In this document: piece by piece, positions 1-9,751 of the stretch
How the letters are laid out: each line of letters starts with the position of its first letter
Position numbering within the stretch: the stretch's first letter is position 1
Assembly (NCBI GenBank): GCA_964550025.1
Contig: CAZJYI010000046.1
Coordinates: 1-64,000 of the forward strand
From: CAZJYI01 sp964550025
GTDB lineage: Bacteria > Verrucomicrobiota > Kiritimatiellia > UBA8416 > CAYOBW01
Length of the DNA stretch: 64,000 nucleotides
Direction of reading: 5' to 3'
Made by a program: the position numbers and the translations under genes
The notes under the pieces: model-generated
Database searches by the model: none
Seen by the model: only the letters and a program-made list of their open reading frames with translations
What the model was told of the DNA's origin: nothing

Positions 1-302
1 AACTCGCCTGTCAGCTCTTTGGGGAATCAACCCACGCAACTGCCATGCGCCCCTCGCTCCAGCTCAACCGGTCTCGGGCAAGGCGCTCGAGTAAGGGTGG
101 CGGGCGAGGGTGCGAGTAAGGGTGGTGGGAGCGTCCCCTGGCCTTGCCCTCTGCCCACAACCCACGTCCGCACAATGGAGGAGAATCCCGCCCTTTTTGC
201 TTGTGTTCCCGCGATGCGGATACGGCGAGGCAAGAGTGGCGGGGCGTAGCGGAACGCGCCGAGCGTTCCGATTTCCGGAGTCGGAAGACCTGGGGCCTGC
301 CG
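1..302. other. gene-free left edge with one REP-like palindrome
   Basis: No convincing gene is visible. The open frames here are high-GC shadows and lack start and RBS context. The stretch lies downstream of the minus-strand giant gene, so it is a 3' flank. It holds a short direct repeat (GAGTAAGGGTGG-like, near 89 and 113) and the palindrome at 246-271 listed separately. Confidence 0.6.
246..271 (+). repeat. GTAG-type REP-like palindrome, copy 1
   Basis: A 26-nt unit starting GTAG carries an 8-bp perfect stem (CGGAACGC / GCGTTCCG) around the loop GCCGA. Its exact reverse complement occurs at 34626-34651, and a covarying relative at 34591-34617. The sequence after it (to about 296) resembles a decayed second arm, so this may be the remnant of a paired element. 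Confidence 0.75.
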
Positions 303-3300
303 CTATTGTTCACCAATGCGGTAGAATGCCGCCGGCGCCGGGTTGCCGGTGTCCGTGAACACGTTCGTTCCGCTGGGATGGGCGGGGATGCCGCTGGTCA
401 GCGGGGTGTGCGGCCAGGGAACGAGGAGGTTGGTCGACCTGTAGATGGCGTAGGTTCTGCCGTCGACTGTCGTCCAGTACACCCGGAAACCCTCGGCAGT
501 GGCCTCGGTGCCCGTGATGGTGAGTGGCGGCCCGTCATCCTTGCTTTCGTATTCGATGTAGAGCAGAGGCGCACTGGCGCTGTCGCCGTCCCACGAGTAC
601 GCTGTGCGACTTCCGGCGGAACCGTTGTCGTCGACAACGATGACAAGAGCGCTGTCCATCGTCCAATCCGGCATATTCACCAGCTCCTGCACGATGCTGC
701 TGATATCGGGCGTCTGCTGGTTGGGACCGGCGACGCCGGCGCTCCAGGCGGGGACGTTGTTCCAGGCGACGACGGCAGTCGTGTCGGAACGGTCCGTAAT
801 GTCTCGTCCTTCGCCCCCCGCGAAGGGAACGGGGGAAACCGCCGCCTCGCCGTAAATCGTGAGGTTTGCCGCACTGCTGCCGGCTTCAGCGGCCTTGAAT
901 TGCACATGAGCGGCATGCACGGTTACGCCCTTCTCGATTCTCAGATTGGTGAAACGCACCCCGAGAGTCGACTGTACTCCCCCCGGAGCAAGGCCCATTC
1001 TCAGCGTGGACAGGTCCGTGTAGACGTACGGGAACCTGCCCGCGAGCTGGTCAGCATCGTCGGCGCTGGCGGATACCCGGCGTGACAGGATGCCTTCCGG
1101 CGGAGCTGTCTGTTCGAGGTACAGGGCTGTTGTATCGGCGCTCTGGTTCACGCTTCCCAGGAACGACCTCGCCTTGACGCGCGTACTTGCGGCGAGGGTG
1201 ATCTGGCCCGTGTACAGGTTGTCGGACAGCGTAGGCGTCTTGCCGTCCAGAGTGTACCGGATCTCTGCACCGGGGATGCCCGTGCTCATGGTCACAAGCG
1301 TGCTGAACTCGAACGTGTTGGTACCCGGCGGGAGGATGGACGGGGGATCGAGTGCCGTGGCGTCGGTATCGACAATGGTGTGCGTGTGGGTGCGGTTGCC
1401 GGCCAGACGCGCACCGCCGGATACGCCGGTCAGGCGTAGAACGATCGTTTCGTTCGGCTCGACTTCGGTGTCTTCCTTGATGGTCAAAGGAATGACCTGT
1501 TCCGCGTCGTAAGGCCAGAATATTGCCTGCCCGTCGGCAAGGTCGAAATCGGTTCCGTTGACGGCCGTGCCGCCGCTGACGACGTATTCCACCGTGACGG
1601 TGGCCGCGGACACGGGATTGATGCTCAGGCCGATCAACACGACCCCGTTCGTCTCGACGCTCGACGAGGTCGTTACGGTGAATGCCGCCGTCGGCTGGCC
1701 CGGCACGTTGTTGGTTGTTCCCGGTGTGCCGCCGAAGCTCGTTGCAAGCCAGTTTGCGGGATCGTTGCCGTAGGCTCGCGGGTCGATGCGTTCCAGCGAA
1801 GGTCCGCCGTTGTCGGCCTCAACCGGCCAGGGCGCTTCGTCGTCGTACTTCACGCGGTCGGCACGAATCCTGGGGACAAGGCCCGCGTCGGGCTGGCCTG
1901 GCCGATAGAGCTTCACACTCTCGCCGGCGTTGTTCAGTGCGCCGTCGAACGGCCCGAACACCTTGAGAGCGGGGTTGGTCAGTCCGAATTGCGTTCTGAA
2001 CTCGGCCGGGTCGATCGACACGACCAGCACGTGTTCCCCGGGCGTCATGGTCGTTCCGGGCGGGAACGCGAACTCCATGGCGCCATCGAACGACCACACG
2101 TTGGTGCCGCGATACAGCGGGACGTTCGTTGTCGCGGTGTTCAGCAGCTCCACGAACTCCTTCCCCGTGGCGGAGGGGTTGTACATGATTTCGTTGATCA
2201 CGATCGGTCCCACGCGCGGGTAGCTGTTGGACTGCCCCGTGCCGGTGCGGAATTCCGCGACCGACGCGGGGTTCGCAACTCCGAACGTCTCGTCGCTCAT
2301 CGCCACGAAATCGGCCACGCCATCGCTGCGCACGTAGCGTCCGAACGCGATGCTGTTGGGGGCGGCGCCGAACTTGGCGGACGTGCGGTAGCTGGTCACC
2401 TCGCTGCCGTCGCCCGAGGAGAGGTAGACACTGTCACCGTACTCACTCAGCGCGAAGGGAGACGCGCCCTGCCCGAAAGAAGTGCCTTCGTAGAACACGT
2501 GGTAGCCGCCCGACGGGATGCTCAGTGTGGCATTCGTGATGCGGTACTTCGTCAGGTTGTACTCGTCGTCGCTCAGGTACCAGTTGGCGATGTCCACGCT
2601 CACTGTGCCGGCGTTGTACAGCTCGATGGCGTCTTCGTAGGGCGGATCCGTGTGCGAGAAGACCTCGTTGATGACAATGGTCCCGAGGAAGGGAGACGCG
2701 TCCGGGTCACCGGGAGTTCCCTGCAGTTGACCGCTCGGTCGCCACGCCGCGGGCGAGCTCAGGTCGCCGTCGGGATCCACCAGAACCAGCGAATAGCCGC
2801 CTTCGTCCGTAGAGGGATACCAGGCGTTGTCATACTCGAACGCCAGCACGGCGCCCCCGTTCGGGTCCGAGATTTCCAGGTCCTCGCCCCCGTCATTGAG
2901 GCGTCCGCCGCTGACGATCGCGTCGTAGCTGACGCCCGGGTAGCGGGCCGTGAACGCGATGGCATCCTGGATGAGCAGGAACCTCCCGCCCGACTGCAAT
3001 ACCGTGCCTTCGGGAAACGTGAACGTCAGACCGTCCGAGAAATAGAGGCCGGAGACGTCGAGGGGGTCTGTTCCCAGGTTGGTGAACTCGATGAATTCGA
3101 AGTCGTCGTTGTCCACGGGCGGTTCACCGGGCAACGGGTCGACCGGGCTGTACATGAACTCCGTGATGCGGAGATACCGTGCCGTTTCGCCGAACGTCGT
3201 GGTCAGCGAATCGGGGCCCGCGTAGAGCGATTCGCCCCGACGGTGGGCCGCGCGGACGCGGTACGAGACCCGGCTGTTCTGCGGCGCGGCGATGTCCGTG

Positions 3301-6300
3301 TAGTTCGTGCTGTCGGCGGGCAAAGTGACGATGCACGTCCAGTCACCATCGCCAACCGCGCGCTCGATTTCAAAGCGCGTCTCATCCGTGCAGTTGTCCT
3401 GCCATGTGATGTCTACCGTGTTGCTTCCGGTGGCAAGCCCGTTGGCGAGGGCGAGCGCCGTGGGAGCCGCCGGGTTGGCGCCCACGGGGAACGCGGGCCC
3501 CATGTTTCCCCCGTCATGGGCCGTTCCGAGACAGGGTGAGATGCTTTGCAGGCGATAGTCCCCCGCGTCGGCGTCGCGGAACCAGGGGTTACGGTTGAGG
3601 TTTCCGGCGCCGCTCGCAACGTTGGTGCCCGGGATCTGCACGTCGGAGTGGGCAAACGTCGGCTGGCCGTCCGTGTTCTGCTGGTTGCCCCAGAGGATGC
3701 TCCCGAGCTGCGTATTCGCGCCGGCCAGCCCGAGCGTACACGCGCTGATGGTGTTGTGCTCGTTGCTGACGCTCTCCGCGCCACGGAATGCCATGCCGGT
3801 CGTGCATCCCCTGACCAGGCTGTGCCGCACCAGGAGCCGCGGAGTGCCGGCGCCCTGGACCGTTCCCACTCCCGTCGTGAATTGGCCGTCGACAAGGCAA
3901 TTGGAAACCGTGACGGAACCGCCTGCCGAAACCGTGATTCCGGCTGCGCCGGGCTCAGGAGCGGGGTCGCGCACCGTCGTGCGCGTGACCGTGCCTGTCC
4001 CGGCGGCGAAGGTCACACCCGCGGACCGCATGTCGTACAGCAGGCAGTCCTCTATCAGTGCGCCGCCCGCGACCAGGATGGAGCCGTAATCGGAGACGAT
4101 GCAACGCCGCAAGGTGACGTGCCCGCCCGCGGCCGACGCGATGATTCCGGCCGCGTTGTGATACGTGCGGAATTCGCTGTCCTCCACGGTGACTGTTCCA
4201 CTCGCGTCCGCCGATAGCCGTCCGCCGGTCAAGATGGCGTTCGAGCCGGTGATGCTCCCGCCGCCGGAGGCAACGAGGGACCAGGCGCTCGCGCCGTCGG
4301 ACGGGAAGAAGTGGATCGGTTCAGCGGTTGTCCCGTCAAGGTCGACCGTGCCGCCGTTCGCGAGGATGCTCTTGCCGGGGGCTACGAGGACGATCGTGTC
4401 GGGGGCAATTGTCAGCGTGACGCCCGAAGTGACACTCACGTTGTCGTTGACGACGATGGCACCGGAATCGGCGCTCCAGGTTGTGCTGGTTGCCAGGACG
4501 CCGCTCACGTTGGTGGGCGTGCCCTGTGAGATGATGAAGTGCGTGTGAGCGCCGACAAGGTCACCTTCCGCGTCCAACGCGGTGATCTCAACGCTGTTCA
4601 CTGCACCCGTCAGCACAATGTCGTTGGATTGCACGATCTCGTACGTTGCCTCGGGGTCGCTCTCGCCGCCCCAGCGCCCGTAGTCCACCGTCCAGACGTA
4701 CAGTTCGTAAGCACCGGCGGGGAACGCGACCGGTGTCCACGTGGCCGTTGCGCCCGCCTCGACGGACCAGCGGAAGTCCGCCCCGTAGTCCTCCGACTGG
4801 GTTCCCGTGTTCCACGTGCCCGACACCTGGAACTGCCCCGCATCGGTGTTGTCGACAATGACGGTGCTCGTGGCGTTGGACAACATGAGTGCGTCTGCGA
4901 TGGTCTTCAACCCCGTGGCTGTCACCCGTCGCAGGCGGATCTGCTCCGTGCCGTCGCCGGACAAGGCGACCGTGCCGAGGTGGGTCCAGCCGTTGATGCC
5001 CTGGTCTATCCCGGCGTAGGTTTCGGTGACCGTCTGCTGACCGCCGATGGACCAGGCTGCCGTCCGCGTGTTCCAGTTCGCCTTGCCGCTCCCGTTGACC
5101 CTTATGTCCGTCGTGTAGCCCTGGGGGCCCTGTCCGGAGAGGCTGACGGAGGAGCCGGAAACGATCGAGGCGATGGCGCCGTTGGCCGTCGCGCCCGGTA
5201 CGGTCACGGTGATATTGCTGTTGATCTGGCTCCAGATGCTGGCGCGCCGAAGGGCGATATCGCCCAGGAGCCTTGCCTTGTAGTCCGGGGCGACCCCTTT
5301 GAAAGCGGAAACGGCGCTGCCCATCTCGTCGATGATGGCGGACATGTTCTGCGGGTAGAGGACGGTCTCGTGCACGTCCACGATGTCGCCCACGTAATAG
5401 GAGATGATCGGCGGGTTGAGCAGGAACTTGCGCACCACGGTGACCGCGGGTCCGGTGTTTACCTCGTAGTTCCAGATCGAGCGATTGACGTCTGTCGCGT
5501 TGCCTCCGCCGCCGGCCCCCTGCTGAATCACCTGGTCCATGTCCCAGGGCAGGAGGTCCATCTTGCCGTCGTTCGGATCGAAATAGACCAGGTGGTCGTC
5601 GTTTTGCGTCTGGCGAGCGCAGTGGAAGCCCCCCTCGGAGTTCTCCAAGGCGACCTGCGTGCCGTAGACACGGCCCCACTGGCGCACGTCGACCGTGTTG
5701 GTGAGAGTCTCGGGGTACAGCGTCTCGCTGCCTGCCAGCGTGGTACACACGCTATGCAGGTCGTACCACAGGGACAGCGGGTGGTTTGCGTCATAGGTGT
5801 ACCGGCCGGGAAGGTTGTACGGGCTGGTCGGCGGGGGGTCGAACGCCATTAGCTGGAGGCCGCTGTTGTTGCCCTGTCCCCTGTAGATGTTGCCGATCTG
5901 GCCGGAATGGTGCTGTTCCATGAGATCGTCGTCGTACGTCGTGAAACGCATGAAGATGCCGTGGAACTGGTTGTTGCCCACGTGTTCGGTCTTGTTCACC
6001 CCGTTCACCCAGAGCCGGGCCAGGTGTGGCTCCGGAGCCACGGTTCCGTGCCCGGACTCGGTGAACACCTTGAAGCCGAGGTACTGCAGTATGGCGCGCT
6101 GATGGTTGAAGTTCCACTCCCGAAACCCGTCATACGCCTGCCCGCGTGGGAACTCGATTCGATAGCTGAAGGGTTCCTGGTAGGAAGAGTTCCCCCGGTG
6201 CCGGACACTGCAGTTGTAAAAGATCTCACCGTCGTCCGTGACAATCGTGCAGTCCAGCAGTTTGGCCGAGCCGCGATTGTTCTGGGCCGTGAGCGCGATC

Positions 6301-7883
6301 CTGTTGGACTCGGTCAACAGGATGTGAAACGTGTCGTACTCCCCGTCGTACTTGGTGTCTTCACCGAACTTGACGAGGTAGGAGTAGGGGGGGCGGACGG
6401 TCTCGTCGGTCGTGTTCGTCACCGGCATCGTCACCATGGCGCCGTTGGTGCCCGTTGCGGTGATGGTGAACTCGAACATGTCGCCCGCTCCCATCGGGGT
6501 GCCCTCGAAAACCGGCAACATAGTGGTGTAGACCTCGTCGCCCGCGACGGCATCGGCGCCCTTGCCGTTGTCCCGCATGGTTTGTTGGGACCAGGCCGCG
6601 GGCGGGTACGTGTTGACGCGGTAGTGCAGCGTAACGCCGGCGACGGCCTCGTCCGTGGCGCCGCGAACCGTGGCCGTGATGGCGACGGCCGAGCCGGCCG
6701 GCGGCAACGGGGGGTCGTGGGCCACGTCGGCTACGACGGGGGGCGGATTTGGACTGTAAACGCTGTTCTGCGCGCCGGGGGTGCCGCCGCGGACGGCTTC
6801 CAGCGAGAGGTTGAAGGAGAGGTCCGGCGTGTTGGGCTCGGCGATGTGGAGCTCGACGGCCAGCGTGTTGTTTCCCTCGACCAGGCCCGCCGCGGGAAGA
6901 ATGCTGGGAAAGAAGGCGTCTTCGCGCCACGGGACCTCTTCGGGGGAAAGCGCATACGTCGTCGCCGTGATGGTGCCTGTCGCGGGAAGATTATCCCTGC
7001 GGACTTCCTTGCCGTTGAGGTAGACAACCGCGCCCGCGTCGCGGCGTAGGGCCAGGTTGAGTTGTGCGATCTGCGCGACGTTCGTGGCCGTGAAAACCCT
7101 TCGGAAATAGGTAGTGACATGCTTGTCCGAGGCCGTGCCGAAATTGATCGTCGTGGTCTCGTCGGCGTCCCCGTACCCGAGCTCGGCGGTGCCGAGGGGC
7201 CACGAGGCATCGTTGAAAGCTGGCTCCTTCCAGGCCGTCTGCTGGTCGCTCCCGTTGTCAAGGTAGCGCCACGCGGAGTTCGCCGGTATGAGCACTTCCC
7301 GTCGGGCAGCGGAAGGCAACCAATCGCCGTGCGAGTGATTGCGGAGAGGGGCAAGACCGGGGTTGACCAGCTCGAGGGACGGACCCTCGCCGTCGGCGGG
7401 ACCGCCATCGATGTATTCGATCGTGTCTACCGTGATCCAATCACCATTTTGGAGACGAGAAAGAGTCACCCGTTCACCGCCATTGCGCAGGTTTCCGGAG
7501 TAGTCTCCGATCACGTTGGTCACGCTCGGATACGCGTTCGTGAAGTCCTCGATATCGCGGCAGAGTATGCCGTACGCACCCGCGCCCAGGACATAGTTGG
7601 ACGGAAACGTGAACCGCACGCCATTGTCGAAGCGGTAGTCGGCCATGCTGACGGCCTCCGTTCCGCTGTTGAGTATCTCGAGGTACTCCGCGCGGTTGGT
7701 TGATCCGAACGGGGCGTAGGGATGGTACATCAGCTCGTTGATTACCACGTCGGACCGCGCGATACCGATCGTGAGGAGGGCTATAATCCCGGCTGCCACG
7801 CTTCGAGCGCGCGTTACGCGCCGGCGGCGCGACGCTGGCGGCGACAGCCGGGGCCTGGAGCAATCCGAACGCGCACGTCTCAT
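303..7883 (-). CDS. giant secreted lamin-tail / CotH / beta-helix mosaic protein
   Basis: This 2526-residue protein is built for the cell surface or secretion. After a basic N-terminus and a hydrophobic segment (about 28-43) comes a lamin tail domain starting VVINELMYHP (about 45-185). A jelly-roll-like stretch (205-360) is followed by a CotH-like region (about 500-890, with LPWDMDQV). Next are a region of parallel beta-helix-like repeats (about 1150-1460) and an FN3-like segment (1470-1565). Three further lamin tail domains follow (about 1567-1714, 1734-1884 and 1891-2047), then Calx-beta (2064-2174), a chitobiase C-terminal-like domain (2178-2257, IRYTLDGKTPT), a DNRLRE-like domain (2264-2444) and a C-terminal beta domain. 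Lamin tail and CotH combinations are common in PVC bacteria and are thought to be adhesive or structural; kinase activity of this CotH region is untested. A purine-rich AAGGGA lies upstream of the chosen ATG. No operon partner is evident. Confidence 0.9.
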   Translation of the reverse strand: MRRARSDCSRPRLSPPASRRRRVTRARSVAAGIIALLTIGIARSDVVINELMYHPYAPFGSTNRAEYLEILNSGTEAVSMADYRFDNGVRFTFPSNYVLGAGAYGILCRDIEDFTNAYPSVTNVIGDYSGNLRNGGERVTLSRLQNGDWITVDTIEYIDGGPADGEGPSLELVNPGLAPLRNHSHGDWLPSAARREVLIPANSAWRYLDNGSDQQTAWKEPAFNDASWPLGTAELGYGDADETTTINFGTASDKHVTTYFRRVFTATNVAQIAQLNLALRRDAGAVVYLNGKEVRRDNLPATGTITATTYALSPEEVPWREDAFFPSILPAAGLVEGNNTLAVELHIAEPNTPDLSFNLSLEAVRGGTPGAQNSVYSPNPPPVVADVAHDPPLPPAGSAVAITATVRGATDEAVAGVTLHYRVNTYPPAAWSQQTMRDNGKGADAVAGDEVYTTMLPVFEGTPMGAGDMFEFTITATGTNGAMVTMPVTNTTDETVRPPYSYLVKFGEDTKYDGEYDTFHILLTESNRIALTAQNNRGSAKLLDCTIVTDDGEIFYNCSVRHRGNSSYQEPFSYRIEFPRGQAYDGFREWNFNHQRAILQYLGFKVFTESGHGTVAPEPHLARLWVNGVNKTEHVGNNQFHGIFMRFTTYDDDLMEQHHSGQIGNIYRGQGNNSGLQLMAFDPPPTSPYNLPGRYTYDANHPLSLWYDLHSVCTTLAGSETLYPETLTNTVDVRQWGRVYGTQVALENSEGGFHCARQTQNDDHLVYFDPNDGKMDLLPWDMDQVIQQGAGGGGNATDVNRSIWNYEVNTGPAVTVVRKFLLNPPIISYYVGDIVDVHETVLYPQNMSAIIDEMGSAVSAFKGVAPDYKARLLGDIALRRASIWSQINSNITVTVPGATANGAIASIVSGSSVSLSGQGPQGYTTDIRVNGSGKANWNTRTAAWSIGGQQTVTETYAGIDQGINGWTHLGTVALSGDGTEQIRLRRVTATGLKTIADALMLSNATSTVIVDNTDAGQFQVSGTWNTGTQSEDYGADFRWSVEAGATATWTPVAFPAGAYELYVWTVDYGRWGGESDPEATYEIVQSNDIVLTGAVNSVEITALDAEGDLVGAHTHFIISQGTPTNVSGVLATSTTWSADSGAIVVNDNVSVTSGVTLTIAPDTIVLVAPGKSILANGGTVDLDGTTAEPIHFFPSDGASAWSLVASGGGSITGSNAILTGGRLSADASGTVTVEDSEFRTYHNAAGIIASAAGGHVTLRRCIVSDYGSILVAGGALIEDCLLYDMRSAGVTFAAGTGTVTRTTVRDPAPEPGAAGITVSAGGSVTVSNCLVDGQFTTGVGTVQGAGTPRLLVRHSLVRGCTTGMAFRGAESVSNEHNTISACTLGLAGANTQLGSILWGNQQNTDGQPTFAHSDVQIPGTNVASGAGNLNRNPWFRDADAGDYRLQSISPCLGTAHDGGNMGPAFPVGANPAAPTALALANGLATGSNTVDITWQDNCTDETRFEIERAVGDGDWTCIVTLPADSTNYTDIAAPQNSRVSYRVRAAHRRGESLYAGPDSLTTTFGETARYLRITEFMYSPVDPLPGEPPVDNDDFEFIEFTNLGTDPLDVSGLYFSDGLTFTFPEGTVLQSGGRFLLIQDAIAFTARYPGVSYDAIVSGGRLNDGGEDLEISDPNGGAVLAFEYDNAWYPSTDEGGYSLVLVDPDGDLSSPAAWRPSGQLQGTPGDPDASPFLGTIVINEVFSHTDPPYEDAIELYNAGTVSVDIANWYLSDDEYNLTKYRITNATLSIPSGGYHVFYEGTSFGQGASPFALSEYGDSVYLSSGDGSEVTSYRTSAKFGAAPNSIAFGRYVRSDGVADFVAMSDETFGVANPASVAEFRTGTGQSNSYPRVGPIVINEIMYNPSATGKEFVELLNTATTNVPLYRGTNVWSFDGAMEFAFPPGTTMTPGEHVLVVSIDPAEFRTQFGLTNPALKVFGPFDGALNNAGESVKLYRPGQPDAGLVPRIRADRVKYDDEAPWPVEADNGGPSLERIDPRAYGNDPANWLATSFGGTPGTTNNVPGQPTAAFTVTTSSSVETNGVVLIGLSINPVSAATVTVEYVVSGGTAVNGTDFDLADGQAIFWPYDAEQVIPLTIKEDTEVEPNETIVLRLTGVSGGARLAGNRTHTHTIVDTDATALDPPSILPPGTNTFEFSTLVTMSTGIPGAEIRYTLDGKTPTLSDNLYTGQITLAASTRVKARSFLGSVNQSADTTALYLEQTAPPEGILSRRVSASADDADQLAGRFPYVYTDLSTLRMGLAPGGVQSTLGVRFTNLRIEKGVTVHAAHVQFKAAEAGSSAANLTIYGEAAVSPVPFAGGEGRDITDRSDTTAVVAWNNVPAWSAGVAGPNQQTPDISSIVQELVNMPDWTMDSALVIVVDDNGSAGSRTAYSWDGDSASAPLLYIEYESKDDGPPLTITGTEATAEGFRVYWTTVDGRTYAIYRSTNLLVPWPHTPLTSGIPAHPSGTNVFTDTGNPAPAAFYRIGEQ

Positions 7884-8162
7884 TCAAATGGTCCCTTCCG
7901 CTTCTGTTAGCGCAATGTCAGATACCAACCACACCATTAGTGTAACCCATCGCATGGGAGGGCGTCAAGGAAGGCGAGGATGCCAGGCACAGGGCCGCAT
8001 TCCCGAACCGTGGTATCTGAGTTCTGAACTGTGATATCTGAACTTTGAGATCTGAAATCTGAAATCTGAAATCCGCAATCGGAACTCTGAACTCTGAAAT
8101 CTGAAATCTGAAATCTGAGATCCGCCGCCCAAGCTCTGACCCCCTGAACCCGCAATGCCCCA
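7884..8162. other. intergenic region with heptamer array
   Basis: This 279-bp gap lies between two minus-strand genes. The part next to the giant gene (7884-7990) must carry its promoter and RBS, but no clear -35/-10 pair was found. The rest is dominated by the 7-nt periodic array at 8014-8125. Confidence 0.6.
8014..8125. repeat. 16-unit degenerate heptamer array (consensus AATCTGA)
   Basis: Sixteen consecutive 7-nt units stay in phase over 112 bp without an insertion. Most are AATCTGA, with variants such as GATCTGA, ACTCTGA, AATCCGC and GATCCGC. The array is much more AT-rich than its surroundings. Related 7-nt arrays occur near 9.7, 17.6, 19.1, 31.6, 36.8, 44.4 and 48.8 kb. Confidence 0.9.
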
Positions 8163-9389
8163 TCACTCCTGCTTCAGCAGAAGCCTCTGTTCTTCCGCGG
8201 ATAGGGGGCCGGCCGTCACATCGATGCGCAGGACAACCTTGCCAACCTCCCGCCCGGCCCAGGCCTGTCCCTGTACGTCGTCGCGATAGGCTCTGTGCCC
8301 GAATCCCCACCCCGAGAAATCCGCGTAGGGCTTGTAGACCGAAATCAGTTCGGCGTCGGACATGTGCATATGTAAAGGCTTGCGCTTGTCGTAGATACCC
8401 AGATGCCTTCCCCCGTAGGCCAGGTTCAGATCCCCCTGCCACCCGTATCGGCTGAACTGTTCGCCGGATTTCAGCAGGTCGTCACGAGTCAGCGCCATGA
8501 TGACCGCATTACCGGAGTCCGTGCGCGTTATCCTCAGGAACAGCATGTCTCTCGGGGCTTCAGACACGGGGATGGCCCAGCCGCCTTCGCGTTTCGAATC
8601 GGTGTTCCAGACCGCCGGGTCATCGGATTCAAAGAGCTTTGTCCAGCCAGTGGGCTCGATGACGATGAGATCCGGGTCGGCCGGCATCTCGGGCGGCTTT
8701 ACCCGCGGCACGCCCTCGTGTCTGACGGTGGAGGGGGTAGTGTGGCGGCGAACCGGGGGCTCCCGTTCTTCCCGGGGGAATGTCCGGGGGGTTACCGCGG
8801 TCGACGGGACCCGCGGAGTAGAGAGCGCGGGCAGTGCCGGAATGCCGGTCTCGGCGGCCTTGGCCTCGTATTCCGATTGGATGAAACGTGCCTGGTCGGC
8901 TTCCTGTTTCACGGCCAGGGCGTCGTCGATCCGTTTCTTGCGAACGAGCTCGGTCTGGAGCTCCTCGAGCTTCTTCAGATACTGCGCCACGAGCGCAAGC
9001 GCACGGTCAGCGTGCTTCTTGCGCGCGTCCTTCAGCACCTCGATGAAGCGTGTCTGGAGGTGTGCGAGGCCCTTGGGAGCGTTGCGCAGCGGCGGAGACG
9101 CGGCATTCTCGGCCTTGAACCGGTCCCGCTCGGCACGCAGGGCCAGAACGGGTTCCAGTTTGCCGTCATCCGTGAACTGCGATTCAAGTCCGTCAAGCGA
9201 CTTGATGTACTTGTCCCGGTAGGTCTTGATGGACCCGTTGTATTCCTTCTCGAGCGCTTCCAGGGCCTCCTCGAATTGAGTCTTGGCCCTTCCAAGCGAT
9301 TGGGCACGTGTCTGCTGCGCGGCCAGGCCCGCAAAAAGCAGAACCAGCATGGCGCCCACAATCATCCTGCGGCAACCTGTCATTCTCAT
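8163..9389 (-). CDS. secreted coiled-coil protein with C-terminal beta domain, function unknown
   Basis: This 408-residue protein is not assigned to a named family. It begins with a basic N-terminus and a hydrophobic core (LVLLFAGLAA, about 15-25), a signal peptide likely cleaved near TRAQS. Residues about 30-190 are charged, Lys/Glu-rich and strongly helical, and look like a coiled coil. A Pro/Arg/Thr-rich linker follows (195-240). The C-terminal ~165 residues, starting near DLIVIEPTGWTKLFESDD, form a compact mixed domain that may be a ligand-binding or jelly-roll module. Similar signal-peptide/helical/beta proteins occur in PVC genomes next to surface or carbohydrate genes, but that does not give a role. 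It is flanked on both sides by heptamer arrays and is probably monocistronic. Confidence 0.75.
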   Translation of the reverse strand: MRMTGCRRMIVGAMLVLLFAGLAAQQTRAQSLGRAKTQFEEALEALEKEYNGSIKTYRDKYIKSLDGLESQFTDDGKLEPVLALRAERDRFKAENAASPPLRNAPKGLAHLQTRFIEVLKDARKKHADRALALVAQYLKKLEELQTELVRKKRIDDALAVKQEADQARFIQSEYEAKAAETGIPALPALSTPRVPSTAVTPRTFPREEREPPVRRHTTPSTVRHEGVPRVKPPEMPADPDLIVIEPTGWTKLFESDDPAVWNTDSKREGGWAIPVSEAPRDMLFLRITRTDSGNAVIMALTRDDLLKSGEQFSRYGWQGDLNLAYGGRHLGIYDKRKPLHMHMSDAELISVYKPYADFSGWGFGHRAYRDDVQGQAWAGREVGKVVLRIDVTAGPLSAEEQRLLLKQE

Positions 9390-9751
9390 TCCTCTGCAAT
9401 CACAATTTCATGCACCGCTTGTGCGGCAGGTCCAGCAGGGAGTTCGCCGTGCCCCATTCGGGGGCGCACGGAATCTCCAGACGCACAACATAAACGAAAC
9501 CGTATCCAAAAGACAAGCGAAGAGCCAATGGATGTTGAATGCGAATGTTGAACGCGTCCGTGCGGCCACCGCGAGTTCCGAAAGGCGAGGCAGAACGCTC
9601 ACGGACATGTGGTCTTCCGCTACAATGCCTTGCGGTCTGTCTCTCATCCACATCCCACATCCCGCATCCCACATCTCGCATCCCACATCTCGCATCCCAC
9701 ATCTCGCATCCCACATCTCGCATCGCTCATCCCGCATCAAGACCTCCGAGG
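9390..9751. other. intergenic region with heptamer arrays
   Basis: This 362-bp gap separates the coiled-coil protein from the end of the ABC-class ATPase gene, both on the minus strand. No gene is seen. It contains a short 7-nt periodic stretch near 9530-9560 (TGAATGC-like units) and the long array at 9651-9741, which ends only 10 bp from the ATPase stop codon. Confidence 0.6.
9651..9741. repeat. 13-unit heptamer array (CATCYCR)
   Basis: Thirteen in-phase 7-nt units, alternating CATCCCA and CATCTCG in the middle so that the effective period is 14, run over 91 bp. Like the AATCTGA array at 8.0 kb, each unit has ATC at positions 2-4, which suggests a common unit with drifted flanks. Confidence 0.9.

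Noticed and set aside
1989..3539. 516-residue open frame on the plus strand opposite the giant protein
   Set aside because: It is a shadow of the high-GC minus-strand gene. The composition is Arg/Ala/Val-biased with no recognisable domain, signal or RBS, while the minus-strand frame has clear domains throughout.
8014..9741. CRISPR array
   Set aside because: The repeats are 7-nt units in direct contact with no spacers, and no cas genes are present.
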